From contig OW028586.1 in the NCBI GenBank assembly GCA_932294295.1, positions 11,280,290-11,344,289 of the forward strand: 64,000 bases of DNA, in the 5' to 3' direction. Position 1 is the first letter of the stretch. Every line of letters starts with the position of its first letter. Position numbers and translations under genes: made by a program. The notes beneath the pieces were generated by a model, which was not told the origin of the DNA, ran no database searches, and worked only from the letters and a program-made list of their open reading frames with translations. Source of the DNA: Alitta virens. Taxonomy: Eukaryota > Annelida > Polychaeta > Phyllodocida > Nereididae. Positions 32,086 through 46,100 of this stretch are shown here, in pieces.

Positions 32086-35000
32086 TGGTGATGCTTTCTA
32101 GTGACCTCGAGCTAGCTGGCAATCTCCTAGCTGCAGTGGCAATGCTTGCTATATTTTCAACATATTGGGACTCCAGCTAGTGACCTCCAGCTAGCTGGCA
32201 GTCTCCCAGCTTCAGTGGTGATGCTTGCTAGTAACCTCTAGCTAGCTGGCAATCTCCCAACTAGCTGGCAATCTCCCAGCTGCAGTGGCGATGCTTGATA
32301 TATTTTCAACATATTGGGACTCCAGCTAGTGACCTCTAGCTAGCTGGCAGTCTCCCAGCTTCAGTGGTGATGCTTGCTAGTGACCTGCAGCTAGCTGGCA
32401 GTCTCCCAGCTGCAGTGATGATGCTTGCTATTTTTTCAACATGTTGAGACTCAAGCTAGTGACCTCTAGCTAGCTGGCAGTCTCCCAGCTTCAGTGGCGA
32501 TGCATGCTAGTGACCTCCAGCTTGCTGGCAATCTCCCAGCTGTAGTGGCGATGCTTGCTATATTTTCAACATATTGGGACTACAGCTAGTGACCTGCAGC
32601 TAGCTGGAAATCTCCCGGCTTCAGTAGTGATGTTGCTAGTGACCTCCAGCTACCTGGCACTCTCCCAGCTGCAGTGACGATGCTTGCAAAGTTTTCAACA
32701 TATTGAGACTCCAGCTAGTGACCTCCAGCAAGCTTGCAGTCTCCCAGCTTCAGTGGTGATGCTTGCAAGTGACCTCCAGCTAGCTGGCAGTCTCCCAGCT
32801 TCAGTGGTGATGCTTGCTGGTGACCTCCAGCTGGCTGGCAGTCTCCAAGCTTTAGTGGCGATAATTGCTATTTTTTCAACATATTGAGACTCCAGCTAGT
32901 GACCTCCAGCTAGCTTGCGGTCTCCCAGCTTCAGTGGTGATGCTTGCTAGTGACCTCCAGCTTGCTGGCAATCTCCCAGCTGCAGTGGTGATGCTTGCTA
33001 TATTTTCAACATATTGGGACTACAGCTAGTGACCTGCCGCTAGCTGGAAATCTCCCAGCTTCAGTGGTGATGTTGCTAGTGACCTCCAGCTACCTGGCAC
33101 TCTCCCAGCTGCAGTGGCGATGCTTGCAAATTTTTCAACATATTGAGACTCCAGCTAGTGACCTCCAGCAGGCTTGCAGTCTCCCAGCTTCAGTGGTGAT
33201 GCTTGCTAGTGACCTCCAGCTAGCTTGCAGTCTCCCAGCTTCAGTAGTGATGCTTGCTAGTGACCTCGAGCTAGCTGGCAATCTCCCAGCTGCCGTTGCG
33301 ATGCTTGCTATTTTTTCAACATATTGAGACTCCAGCTAGTGACCTCGAGCTAGCTTGCAGTCTCCCAGCTTCAGTGGTGATGCTTGCTAGTGACCTCCAG
33401 CTAACTGGCAATCTCCCAGCTGCAGTGGCGATGCTTGATATATTTTCAACATATTGGGACTCCAGCTAGTGACCTCTAGCTAGCTGGCAGTCTCCCAGCT
33501 TCAGTGGTGATGCTTGCTAGTGACCTCCAGCTACCTGGCATTCTCCCAGCTTCAGTGGCAATGCTTGCTAGTGACCTTCAGCTAGCTGGCAAGCTCCCAG
33601 CTTCAGTGGTGATGCTTGCTATTTTTCAACATATTGAGGTTCCAGCTAGTGACCTCCAGCTAGCTGGCAGTCTCTCATCTTCAGTGGTGATGTTTGCTAG
33701 TGACCTGCAGCTAGCTGGCAATCTCCCAGCTGCCGTTGTGATGCTTGCTATATTTTCAACATATTGGGACTACAGCTAGTGACCTGCAGCTACCTGGAAA
33801 TCTCACAGCTTCAGTGGTGATGTTGCTAGTGACCTCCAGCTACCTGGCACTCTCCCAGCTGCAGTGACGATGCTTGCAAATTTTTCAACATATTGAGACT
33901 CCAGCTAGTGACCTCCAGCAAGCTTGCAGTCTCCCAGCTTCAGTGGTGATGCTTGCTAGTGACCTCCAGCTAGCTAGCAGTCTCCCAGATTCAGTGGTGA
34001 TGCTTGCTAGTGACCTCCAGCTGGCTGGCAGTCTCCAAGCTTCAGTGGCGATGCTTGCTATTTTTCAACCTATTGAGGTTCCTGCTGGTGACCTCCAGCT
34101 AGCTGGCAATCTCCCAGCTTCAGTGGTGATGCTTGCTATTTTTCAACTAATTGAGGTTCCAGCCAGTGACCTCCAGCTAGCTTGCAGTCTCCTATCTTCA
34201 GTGGTGATGCTTTCTAGATACCTCCAACTTGCTGGCAATCTCCCAGCTGCAGTGGTGATGCTTGCTATTTTTCAACTTATTGTGGTTCCAGCTACTGACC
34301 TCGAGCTAGCTTGCGGTCTCCCAGCTTCAGTGGTGATGCTTGCTTGTGACCTCCAGCTAGCTTGCAGTCTCCCAGGTTCAGTAGTGATGCTTGCTAGTGA
34401 CCTCGAGCTAGCTGGCAATCTCCCAGCTGCCGTTGCGATGCTTGCTATTTTTTCAACATATTGAGACTCCAGCTAGTGACCTCCAGCTAGCTTGCAGTCT
34501 CCCAGCTTCAGTGGTGATGCTTGCTAGTAACCTCGAGCTAGCTGGCAATCTCCCAGCTGCAGTGGCAATGCTTGCTATATTTTCAACATATTGAGGCTCC
34601 AGTTAGTGACCTCCAGCTAGCTGGCAATCTCCCAGCTTGAGTGGCGATGCTTGCTAGTGACCTCCAGCTAGTTGGCAATCTCCCAGCTTCAGTTGCGATA
34701 CTTGCTATTTTTTCTTCATATTGAGACTCCAGCTAGTGACCTCCAGCTAGCTGGCAGTCTCCCAGCTTCAGTGGTAATGCTTGCTAGTGACCTGCAGCTA
34801 GATGGCAATCTCCCAGCTGCCGTTGCGATGCTTGCTCTTTTTTCAACATGTTGAGACTCCAGCTAGTGACCTCCAGCTAGCTGGCAGTCTCCCAGCTTCA
34901 GTGGCGATGCTTGCTAGTGACCTCCAGCTTGCTGGCAATCTCCCAGCTGCAGTGGCGATGCTTGCTATATTTTCAACATATTGGGACTACAGCTAGTGAC

Positions 35001-38000
35001 CTCTAGCTAGCTGGCAGACTCCCAGCTTCTGGGGTGATGCTTGCTAGTGACCTTCCGTCAGCTGGCAATCTCCCAGCTTCAGTGGTGATGCTTGCTAGTA
35101 ACCTCCAGCTAGCTGGCAATCTCCCAGCTAGCTGGCAATCTCCCAGCTAGCTGGCAATCTCCCAGCTGCAGTGGCGATGCTTGATATATTTTCAACATAT
35201 TGGGACTCCAGCTAGTGACCTCTAGCTAGCTGGCAGTCTCCCAGCTTCAGTGGTGATGCTTGCTAGTGACCTGCAGCTAGCTGGCAGTCTCGCAGCTGCA
35301 GTGATGATGTTTGCTATATTTTCAACATATTGGGACTCCAGCTAGTGACCTCCAGCTAGTGACCTCCAGCTAGCTTGCAGTCTCCCAGCTTCAGTGGTGA
35401 TGCTTGCTAGTGACCTCCAGCTAACTAGCAATCTCCCAGCTGCAGTGGTGATGCTTGCTAGTGACCTCGTGCTAGCTGGCACTCTCCCAGCTGCAGTGGC
35501 GATGTTTGCTATATTTTCAACATATTGGGACTCCAGCTAGTGATCTCCAGCTATCTGGCAGTGTCCCAGCTGCAGTGGCGATGCTTGATATATTTTCAAC
35601 ATATTGGGACTCCAGCTAGTGACCTCCAGCTATTTGGCAGTGTCCCAGCTTCAGTGGTGATGTTTGCTAGTGACCTCCAGCTAACTAGCAGTCTCCCAGC
35701 TTCAGTGGCAATGCTTGCTAGTGACCTTCAGCTAGCTGGCAAGCTCCCAGCTTCAGTGGTGATGCTTGCTATTTTTCAACTTATTGAGGTTCCAGCCAGT
35801 GACCTTCAGCTAGCTTGCAGTCTCCCAGCTTCAGTGGTGATGCTTTCTAGTGACCTCGAGCTAGCTGGCAATCTCCTTGCTGCAGTGGCAATGCTTGCTA
35901 TATTTTCAACATATTGGGACTCCAGCTAGTGACCTCCAGCTAGCTGGCAGTCTCCCAGCTTCAGTGGTGATGCTTGTTAGTAACCTCCAGCTAGCTGGCA
36001 ATCTCCCAGCTAGCTGGCAATCTCCAAGCTGCAGTGGCGATGCTTGATATATTTTCAACATATTGGGACTCCAGCTAGTGACCTCTAGCTAGCTGGCAGT
36101 CTCCCAGCTTCAGTGGTGATGCTTGCTAGTGACCTGCAGCTAGCTGGCAGTCTCCCAGCTGCAGTGATGATGCTTGCTATTTTTTCAACATATTGAGATT
36201 CCAGCTAGTGACCTCCAGCTAGCTGGCAGTCTCCCAGCTTCAGTGGTGATGTTTGCTAGTGACCTGCAGCTAGCTGGCAATCTCCCAGCTGCCGTTGTGA
36301 TGCTTGCTATTTTTTCAACATGTTGAGACTCCAGCTAGTGACCTCCAGCTAGCTGGCAGTCTCCCAGCTTCAGTGGCGATGCTTGCTAGTGACCTCCAGC
36401 TTGCTGGCAATCTCCCAGCTGCAGTGGCGATGCTTGCTATATTTTCAACATATTGGGACTACAGCTAGTGACCTGCAGCTAGCTGGAAATCTCCCGGCTT
36501 CAGTGGTGATGTTGCTAGTGACCTCCAGCTGCCTGGTACTCTCCCAGCTGCAGTGACGATGCTTGCAAATTTTTCAACATATTGAGACTCCAGCTAGTGA
36601 CCTCCAGCAAGCTTGCTGTCTCCCAGCTTCAGTGGTGATGCTTGCAAGTGACCTCCAGCTAGCTGGCAGTCTCCCAGCTTCAGTGGTGATGCTTGCTAGT
36701 GACCTCCAGCTGGCTGGCAGTCTCTAAGCTTCAGTGGCGATGATTGCTATTTTTTCAACATATTGAGATTCCAGCTAGTGACCTCCAGCTAGCTGGCAGT
36801 CTCCCAGCTTCAGTGGTGATGTTTGCTAGTGACCTGCAGCTAGCTGGCAATCTCCCAGCTGCCGTTGCGATGCTTGCTATTTTTTCAACATGTTGAGACT
36901 CCAGCTAGTGACCTCCAGCTAGCTTGCGGTCTCCCAGCTTCAGTGGCGATGCTTGCTAGTGACCTCCAGCTTGCTGGCAATCTCCCAGCTGCAGTGGCGA
37001 TGCTTGCTATATTTTCAACATATTGGGACTACAGCTAGTGACCTGCCGCTAGCTGGAAATCTCCCAGCTTCAGTGGTGATGTTGCTAGTGACCTCCAGCT
37101 ACCTGGCACTCTCCCAGCTGCAGTGACGATGCTTGCAAATTTTTCAACATATTGAGACTCCAGCTAGTGACCTCCAGCAGGCTTGCAGTCTCCCAGCTTC
37201 AGTGGTGATGCTTGCTAGTGACCTTCAGCTAGCTGGCAATCTCCCAGCTTCAGTGGTGATGCTTGCTATTTTTCAACTTATTGAGGTTCCAGCCAGTGAC
37301 CTCCAGCTAGCTTGCAGTCTCCCAGCTTCAGTGGTGATGCTTTCTAGATACCTCCAACTTGCTGGCAATCTCCCAGCTGCAGTGGCGATGCTTGCTATTT
37401 TTCAACTTATTGAGGTTCAAGCTACTGACCTCCAGCTAGGTTGCGGTCTCCCAGCTTCAGTGGTGATGCTTGCTAGTGATCTCCAGCTAGCTTGCAGTCT
37501 CCCAGCTTCAGTAGTGATGCTTGCTAGTGACCTCGAGCTAGCTGGCAATCTCCCAGCTGCCGTTGCGATGCTTGCTATTTTTTCAACATATTGAGACTCC
37601 AGCTAGTGACCTCGAGCTAGCTTGCAGTCTCCCAGCTTCAGTGGTGATGCTTGCTAGTGACCTCCAGCTAACTGGCAATCTCCCAGCTGCAGTGGCGATG
37701 CTTGATATATTTTCAACATATTGGGACTCCAGCTAGTGACCTCTAGCTAGCTGGCAGTCTCCCAGCTTCAGTGGTATTGCTTGCCAGTGACCTCCAGCTA
37801 GCTGGCAGTCTCCCAGCTTCAGTGGCGATGCTTGCTAGTGACCTTCAGCTAGCTGGCAAGCTCCCAGCTTCAGTGGTGATGCTTGCTATTTTTCAACTTA
37901 TTGAGGTTCCAGCCAGTGACTTCCAGCTAGCTTGCAATCTCCCAGCTTCAGTGGTGATGCTTTGTAGTGACCTCCTACTTGCTGGCAATATCCCAGCTGC

Positions 38001-38285
38001 AGTGGCGATGCTTGCTATTTTTCAACTTATTGAGGTTCCAGCTACTGACCTCCAGCTAGCTTGCAGTCTCCCAGCTTCAGTGGTGATGCTTGCTAGTGAC
38101 CTCGAGCTAGCTGGCAATCTACTAGCTGCAGTGGCAATGCTTGCTATATTTTCAACATATTGGGACTCCAGCTAGTGACCTCCAGCTAGCTTGCAGTCTC
38201 CCAGCTTCAGTGGTGATGCTTGCTAGTGACCTTCCGCTAGCTGGCAATCTCCCAGCTTCAGTGGTGATGCTTGCTAGTAACCTCC

Positions 38286-38399
38286 AGCTAGCTGGCAATC
38301 TCCCAGCTAGCTGGCAATCTCCCAGCTAGCTGGCAGTCTCCCAGCTAGCTGGCAATCACCCAGCTAGCTGGCAATCTCCCAGCTAGCTGGCAATCTCCC
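38286..38399 (+). repeat. 19-bp mini-array, six copies
   Basis: Six copies of AGCTAGCTGGCAATCTCCC with single-base variants (one has GCAGT, one has ATCACCC). The unit is module B plus the AGCT joint, expanded alone. Confidence 0.9.
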
Positions 38400-41300
38400 A
38401 GCTTCAGTTGTGATGCTTGCTAGTGACCTCCAGCTAGCTGGCAGTCTACTAGCTGCAGTGGCAATGCTTGCTATATTTTCAACATATTGGGACTCCAGCT
38501 AGTGACCTCCAGCTAGCTTGCAGTATCCCAGCTTCAGTGGTGATGCTTGCTAGCTACCTCGAGCTAGCTAGCAATCTCCCAGCTGCAGTGGCAATGCTTG
38601 CTGTATTTTCAACATATTGAGACTCCAGCTAGTGACATCCTGCTAGCTGGCAATCTCCCAGCTAGCTGGCAATCTCCCAGCTAGCTGGCAATCTCCCAGC
38701 TAGCTGGCAATCTCCCAGCTTCAGTTGTGATGCTTGCTAGTGACCTCCAGCTAGCTGGCAGTCTCCCAGATTCAGTGGTGATGCTTGCTAGTGACCTTCA
38801 GCTAGCTGGCAAGCTCCCACCTTCAGTGGTGATGCTTGCTAGTGACCTCGAGCTTACTGGCAATCTCCCAGCTGCAGTGGCGATGCTTGCTATATTTTCA
38901 ACATATTGGGACTGCAGCTAGTGACCTCTAGCTAGCTGGCAGTCCCCCAGCTTCAGTGTTGATGCTTGCTAGTGACCTCCAGCTGTCTGGCAGTCTCCAA
39001 GCTTCAGTGGCGATGCTTGCTATTTTTCAACTTATTGAGGTTCCAGCTAGTGACCTCCAGCTAGCTTGCAGTCTCCCAACTTTAGTGGTGATGCTTGCTA
39101 GTGACCTCCAGCTAGCTGGCAATGTCCCAGCTTCAGTGGCGATGCTTTCTAGTGACCTCCAACTTGCTGGCAATCTCCCAGCTTCAGTGGTGATGCTTGC
39201 TAGTGACCTGCAGCTGCCTGGCAGTCTCCAAGCTTCAGTGGCAAAGCTTGCTATTTTTCAACTTATTGAGGTTCCAGCTAGTGTCCTTCAGCTAGCTGGC
39301 AATTTCGCAGCTTCAGTGGTGATGCTTGCTAGTGACCTCCAGCTAGCTGGCACTCTCCCAGCTGCAGTGGCGATACTTGCTATTTTTTAAGTTTTTGAGA
39401 TTCCAGCTAGTGATCCCCAGGTAGCTAGCAGTCTTCCAGCTTCAGTGGTGATGCTTGCTAGTGACCTCCAGCTACCTGGCATTCTCGCAGCTGCAGTGGC
39501 GATGCTTGCTATTTTTTTAACATATTGAGACTCCAGCTAGTGACCTCCACCTAGCTGGCTGTCTCCCAGCTTCAGTGGTGATGCTTGCTATTTTTCAAAT
39601 TACTGGGGGTTCCAGCTAGTGACCTCCAGCTAGCTTGCACTCTCCCAGCTTCAGTGGTGATGCTTGCTAGTGACCTCCAAGTAGCTGGAAATCTGCCAGC
39701 TTTAGTGGTGTTGCTTGCTAGTGACCTCCAGCTACCTGGCACTCTCGCAGCTGCAGTGGCGATGCTTGCTATTTTTTTTAACATATTGAGATTCCAGCTA
39801 GTGATCTCCAGGTAGCTTGGAGTCTTCCAGCTTCAGTGGTGATGCTTGCAAGTGACCTCCACCTACCTGGCACTCTCGCAGCTGCAATGGCGATGCTTGG
39901 TATTTTTTTAACATATTGAGAATCCAGCTAGTGACCTCCAGGTAGCTTGCAGTCTTCCAGCTGCAGTGGTGATGCTTGCTAGTGACCTGCAGCTAGCTGG
40001 CTATCTCCCAGCTGCCGTTGCGATGCTTGCTATTTTTTCAACGTATTGAGATTCCAGCTATTGACCTCCAGCTAGCCGGCAGTCTCCCAGCTTCAGTGGC
40101 GAAGCTTGCTATTTTTCAACTTATTGAGGTTCCAGCTAGTGACCTCCAGCTAGCTTGCACTCTCCCAGCTTCAGTGGTGATGCTTGCTAGTTTTTCAACT
40201 TATTGAGGTTCCAGCTAGTGACCTCCAGCTAGCTTGCAGTCTCCAAGCTTTAGTGGCGATGCTTGCTATTTTTCAACTTATTGAGGTTCCAGCTAGTGAC
40301 CTCCAGCTAGCTTGCAGTCTCCCAGCTTCAGTGGTGATGCTTGTCAGGGACCTCCAGCTAGCTGGCAATCTCCCCGCTTCAGTGGTGATGCTTGCTAGTG
40401 ACCTCCAGCTACCTGGCACTCTCCCAGCTGCAGTGACGATGCTTGCTATTTTTTCAACATATTGAGATTCCAGCTAGTGACCTCCAGCTAGCTGGCAGTC
40501 TCCCAGCTTCAGTGGTGATGCTTGCTAGTGACCTGTAGCCAGCTGGCAATCTCCCAGCTGCCATTGCGATGCTTGCTATTTTTTCAACATATTGAGACTC
40601 CACCTAGTGACGTCAAGGTAGCTGGTAATCTCCCAGCTTGAGTGGCGATGCTTGCTAGTGACCTCCAGCTAGTTGGCAATCTCCGCTTTAGTTGCGATGC
40701 TTGCTATTTTTTCAACTTATTGAGGTTCCAGCTAGTGACCTCCAGTTAGCTGGCAATCTCCCAGCTTCAGTGGTGATGCTTGCTAGTGACCTCCAGCTAG
40801 CTGGCAATCTCCCAGCTTCAGTTGTGATGCTTGCTAGTGACCTCCAGCTAGCTGGCAGTCTCCCAGATTCAGTGGTGATGCTTGCTAGTGACCTTCAGCT
40901 AGCTGGCAAGCTCCCACCTTCTGTGGTGATGCTTGCTAGTGACCTCCAGCTAGCTGGCACTCTCCCAGCTGCAGTGGCGATACTTGCTATTTTTTAAGTT
41001 TTTGAGATTCCAGCTAGTGATCTCCCGGTAGCTTGCAGTCTTCCAGCTTCAGTGGTGATGCTTGCTAGTGAACTCCAGCTACCTGGCACTCTCGCAGCTG
41101 CAGTGGCGATGCTTGCTATTTTTTTAACGTATTGAGACTCCAGCTAGTGACCTCCACCTAGCTGGCTGTCTCCCAGCTTCAGTGGCGATGCTTGCTATTT
41201 TTCAAATTACTGGGAGTTCCAGCTAGTGACCTCCAGCTAGCTTGCACTCTCCCAGCTTCAGTGGTGATGCTTGCTAGTGACCTCCAAATAGCTGGAAATC

Positions 41301-41689
41301 TGCCAGCTTTAGTGGTGATGCTTGCTAGTGACCTCCAGCTACCTGGTAGTGTCCCATGTTCAGTGGTGATGCTTGCTAGTGACCTCCAGCTAACTGGCAA
41401 TCTCCCAGCTGCAGTGGCGATGCTTGATATATTTTCAACATATTGGGACTCCAGCTAGTGACCTCTAGCTAGCTGGCAGTCTCCCAGCTTCAGTGGTGAT
41501 GCTTGCTAGTGACCTCCAGCTAGCTGGCAGTCTCCCAGCTTCAGTGGCGATGCTTGCTAGAGACCTTCAGCTAGCTGGCAAGCTCCCAGCTTCAGTGGTG
41601 ATGCTTGCTATTTTTCAACTTATTGAGGTTCCAGCCAGTGACCTCCAGCTAGCTTGCAGTCTCCCAGCTTCAGTGGTGATGCTTTCTAG

Positions 41690-43130
41690 TGACCTCCAAC
41701 TTGCTGGCAATCTCCCAGCTGCAGTGGCGATGCTCGCTATTTTTCAACTTATTGAGGTTCCAGCTACTGACGTCCAGCTGGTTTGCAGTCTCCCAGCTTC
41801 AGTGGTGATGCTTGCTAGTGACCTCGAGCTAGCTGGCAATCTCCCAGCTGCAGTGGCAATGCTTGCTATATTTTCAACATGTTGGGACTCCAGCTAGTGA
41901 CCTCCAGCTAGCTGGCAGTCTCCCAGCTTCAGTGGTGATGCTTGCTAGTAACCTCCAGCTAGCTGGCAATCTCCCAGCTGCAGCGGCGATGCTTGATATA
42001 TTTTCAACATATTGGGACTCCAGCTAGTGACCTCCAGCTCGCTGGCAATCTCCCAGCTTCAGTGGTAATGCTTGCCAGTGACCTCCAGCTACCTGGCAAT
42101 CTCCCAGCTTCAGTGGCGATGCTTGCTATTTTTCAACTGATTGAGGTTCCAGCTAGTGACCTCCAGCTAGCTTGCAGTCTCCCAGCTTCCGTGGTGATGC
42201 ATGCTAGTGACCTCCAGCTAGCTGGCAATGTCCCAGCTTCAGTGGCGATGCTTTCTAGTTACCTCCAACTTGCTGGCAATCTCCCAGCTGCAGTGGCGAT
42301 GCTTGCTATTTTTCAACTTATTGAGGTTCCAGCTCCTGACCTCCAGCTAGCTTGCAGTCTCCCAGCTTCAGTGGTGATGCTTCCTAGTGACCTCCAACTT
42401 GCTGGCAATCTCCCAGCTGCAGTGGCGATGCTTGCTATTTTTCAACTTATTGAGGTTCCAGCTACTGACGTCCAGCTGGTTTGCAGTCTCCCAGCTTCAG
42501 TGGTGATGCTTGCTAGTGACCTCGAGCTAGCTGGCAATCTCCCAGCTGCAGTGGCAATGCTTGCTATATTTTCAACATGTTGGGACTCCAGCTAGTGACC
42601 TCCAGCTAGCTGGCAGTCTCCCAGCTTCAGTGGTGATGCTTGCTAGTAACCTCCAGCTAGCTGGCAATCTCCCAGCTGCAGTGGCGATGCTTGATATATT
42701 TTCAACATATTGGGACTCCAGCTAGTGACCTCCAGCTCGCTGGCAATCTCCCAGCTTCAGTGGTAATGCTTGTCAGTGACCTCCAGCTACCTGGCAATCT
42801 CCCAGCTTCAGTGGCGATGCTTGCTATTTTTCAACTGATTGAGGTTCCAGCTAGTGACCTCCAGCTAGCTTGCAGTCTCCCAGCTTCCGTGGTGATGCAT
42901 GCTAGTGACCTCCAGCTAGCTGGCAATGTCCCAGCTTCAGTGGCGATGCTTTCTAGTGACCTCCAACTTGCTGGCAATCTCCCAGCTGCAGTGGCGATGC
43001 TTGCTATTTTTCAACTTATTGAGGTTCCAGCTCCTGACCTCCAGCTAGCTTGCAGTCTCCCAGCTTCAGTGGTGATGCTTCCTAGTGACCTCCAACTTGC
43101 TGGCAATCTCCCAGGTGCAGTGGCGATGCT
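41690..43130 (+). repeat. two tandem copies of a 698-bp higher-order unit
   Basis: Blocks at 41993-42595 and 42691-43293 are near-identical with a 698-bp offset. The GACGTCCAGCTGGTTTGC variant at 41768 recurs at 42466. The second copy is also the one matching 29363-29965 at offset 13328. Confidence 0.8.
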
Positions 43131-46100
43131 TGCTATTTTTCAACTTATTGAGGTTCCAGCTACTGACCTCCAGCTCGCTTGCAGTCTCCCAGCTTCAGTG
43201 GTGATGCTTGCTAGTGACCTCGAGATAGCTGGCAATCTCCTAGCTGCAGTGGCAATGCTTGCTATATTTTCAACATATTGGGACTCCAGCTAGTGACCTC
43301 CAGCTAGCTGGCAGTCTCCCAGCTTCAGTGGTGATACTTGCTAGTAACCTCCAGCTAGCTGGCAATCTCCCAGCTAGCTGGCAATCTCCCAGCTGCAGTG
43401 GCAATGCTTGATATATTTTCAACATATTGGGACTCCAGCTAGTGACCTCCAGCTAGCTTGCAGTCTCTCAGCTTCAGTGGTGATGCTTCCTAGTGACCTC
43501 CAGCTAGCTGGCAATCTCCCGGCTGCACTGGCGATGCTTGCTATATTTTCAACATATTGGGACTCCAGCTAGTGACCTCCAGCTAGCTGGCAGTCTCCCA
43601 GCTTCAGTGGTGATGCTTGCTAGTGACCTTGAGCTAGCTGGCAGTCTCCCAGCTTCTGTGGTGATGCTTCCTAGTGACCTCCACCTGCCTGGCAGTCTCC
43701 AAGCTTCAGTGGTAATGCTTGCTATTTTTCAACTTATTGAGGTTCCTCCTACTGACCTCCAGGTAGCTTGCAGTCTCCCAGCTTCAGTGGTGATGCTTGC
43801 TAGTGACCTCGTGCTAGCTGGCAATCTCCCAGCTGCAGTGGCGATATTTGCTATATTTTCAACTTATTGGGACTCCAGCTAGTGACCTCCAGGTAGTGAC
43901 CTCCAGCTATCTGGCAGTGTCCCAGCTTCAGTGGTGATGTTTGCTAGTGACCTCCAGCTAACTAGCAATCTCCCAGCTGCAGTGGCGATGCTTGATATAT
44001 TTTCAACATATTGGGACTTCAGCTAGTGACCTCTAGCTAGCTGGCAGTCTCCCAGCTTCAGTGGTGATGCTTGCTAGTGACCTCCAGCTAGCTGGCAGTC
44101 TCCCAGCTTCAGTGGCAATGCTTGCTAGTGACCTTCAGCTAGCTGGCAAGCTCCCAGCTTCAGTGGTGATGCTTGCTATTTTTCAACTTATTGAGGTTCC
44201 AGCCAGTGACCTTCAGCTAGCTTGCAGTCTCCCAGCTTCAGTGGTGATGCTTTCTAGTGACCTCGAGCTAGCTGGCAATCTCCTAGCTGCAGTGGCAATG
44301 CTTGCTATATTTTCAACATATTGGGACTCCAGCTAGTGACCTCCAGCTAGCTGGCAGTCTCCCAGCTTCAGTGGTGATGCTTGCTAGTAACCTCCAGCTA
44401 GCTGGCAATCTCCCAACTAGCTGGCAATCTCCCAGCTGCAGTGGCGATGCTTGATATATTTTCAACATATTGGGACTCCAGCTAGTGACCTCTAGCTAGC
44501 TGGCAGTCTCCCAGCTTCAGTGGTGATGCTTGCTAGTGACCTGCAGCTAGCTGGCAGTCTCCCAGCTGCAGTGATGATGCTTGCTATTTTTTCAACATAT
44601 TGAGATTCCAGCTAGTGACCTCCAGCTAGCTGGCAGTCTCCCAGCTTCAGTGGTGATGTTTGCTAGTGACCTGCAGCTAGCTGGCAATCTCCCAGCTGCC
44701 GTTGTGATGCTTGCTATTTTTTCAACATGTTGAGACTCAAGCTAGTGACCTCTAGCTAGCTGGCAGTCTCCCAGCTTCAGTGGCGATGCTTGCTAGTGAC
44801 CTCCAGCTTGCTGGCAATCTCCCAGCTGCAGTGGCGATGCTTGCTATATTTTCAACATATTGGGACTACAGCTAGTGACCTGCAGCTAGCTGGAAATCTC
44901 CCGGCTTCAGTGGTGATGTTGCTAGTGACCTCCAGCTACCTGGCACTCTCCCAGCTGCAGTGACGATGCTTGCAAAGTTTTCAACATATTGAGACTCCAG
45001 CTAGTGACCTCCAGCAAGCTTGCAGTCTCCCAGCTTCAGTGGTGATGCTTGCAAGTGACCTCCAGCTAGCTGACAGTCTCCCAGCTTTAGTGGTGATGCT
45101 TGCTGGTGACCTCCAGCTGGCTGGCAGTCTCCAAGCTTTAGTGGCGATAATTGCTATTTTTTCAACATATTGAGATTCCAGCTAGTGACCTCCAGCTAGC
45201 TGGCAGTCTCCCAGCTTCAGTGGTGATGTTTGCTAGTGACCTGCAGCTAGCTGGCAATCTCCCAGCTGCCGTTGCGATGCTTGCTATTTTTTCAACATGT
45301 TGAGACTCCAGCTAGTGACCTCCAGCTAGCTTGCGGTCTCCTAGCTTCAGTGGTGATGCTTGCTAGTGACCTCCAGCTTGCTGGCAATCTCCCAGCTGCA
45401 GTGGTGATGCTTGCTATATTTTCAACATATTGGGACTACAGCTAGTGACCTGCCGCTAGCTGGAAATCTCCCAGCTTCAGTGGTGATGTTGCTAGTGACC
45501 TCCAGCTACCTGGCACTCTCCCAGCTGCAGTGACGATGCTTGCAAATTTTTCAACATATTGAGACTCCAGCTAGTGACCTCCAGCAGGCTTGCAGTCTCC
45601 CAGCTTCAGTGGTGATGCTTGCTAGTGACCTCCAGCTAGCTTGCAGTCTCCCAGCTTCAGTAGTGATGCTTGCTAGTGACCTCGAGCTAGCTGGCAATCT
45701 CCCAGCTGCCGTTGCGATGCTTGCTATTTTTTCAACATATTGAGACTCCAGCTAGTGACCTCGAGCTAGCTTGCAGTCTCCCAGCTTCAGTGGTGATGCT
45801 TGCTAGTGACCTCCAGCTAACTGGCAATCTCCCATCTGCAGTGGCGATGCTTGATATATTTTCAACATATTGGGACTCCAGCTAGTGACCTCTAGCTAGC
45901 TGGCAGTCTCCCAGCTTCAGTGGTGATGCTTGCTAGTGACCTCCAGCTACCTGGCATTCTCCCAGCTTCAGTGGCAATGCTTGCTAGTGACCTTCAGCTA
46001 GCTGGCAAGCTCCCAGCTTCAGTGGTGATGCTTGCTATTTTTCAACATATTGAGGTTCCAGCTAGTGACCTCCAGCTAGCTGGCAGTCTCTCAGCTTCAG

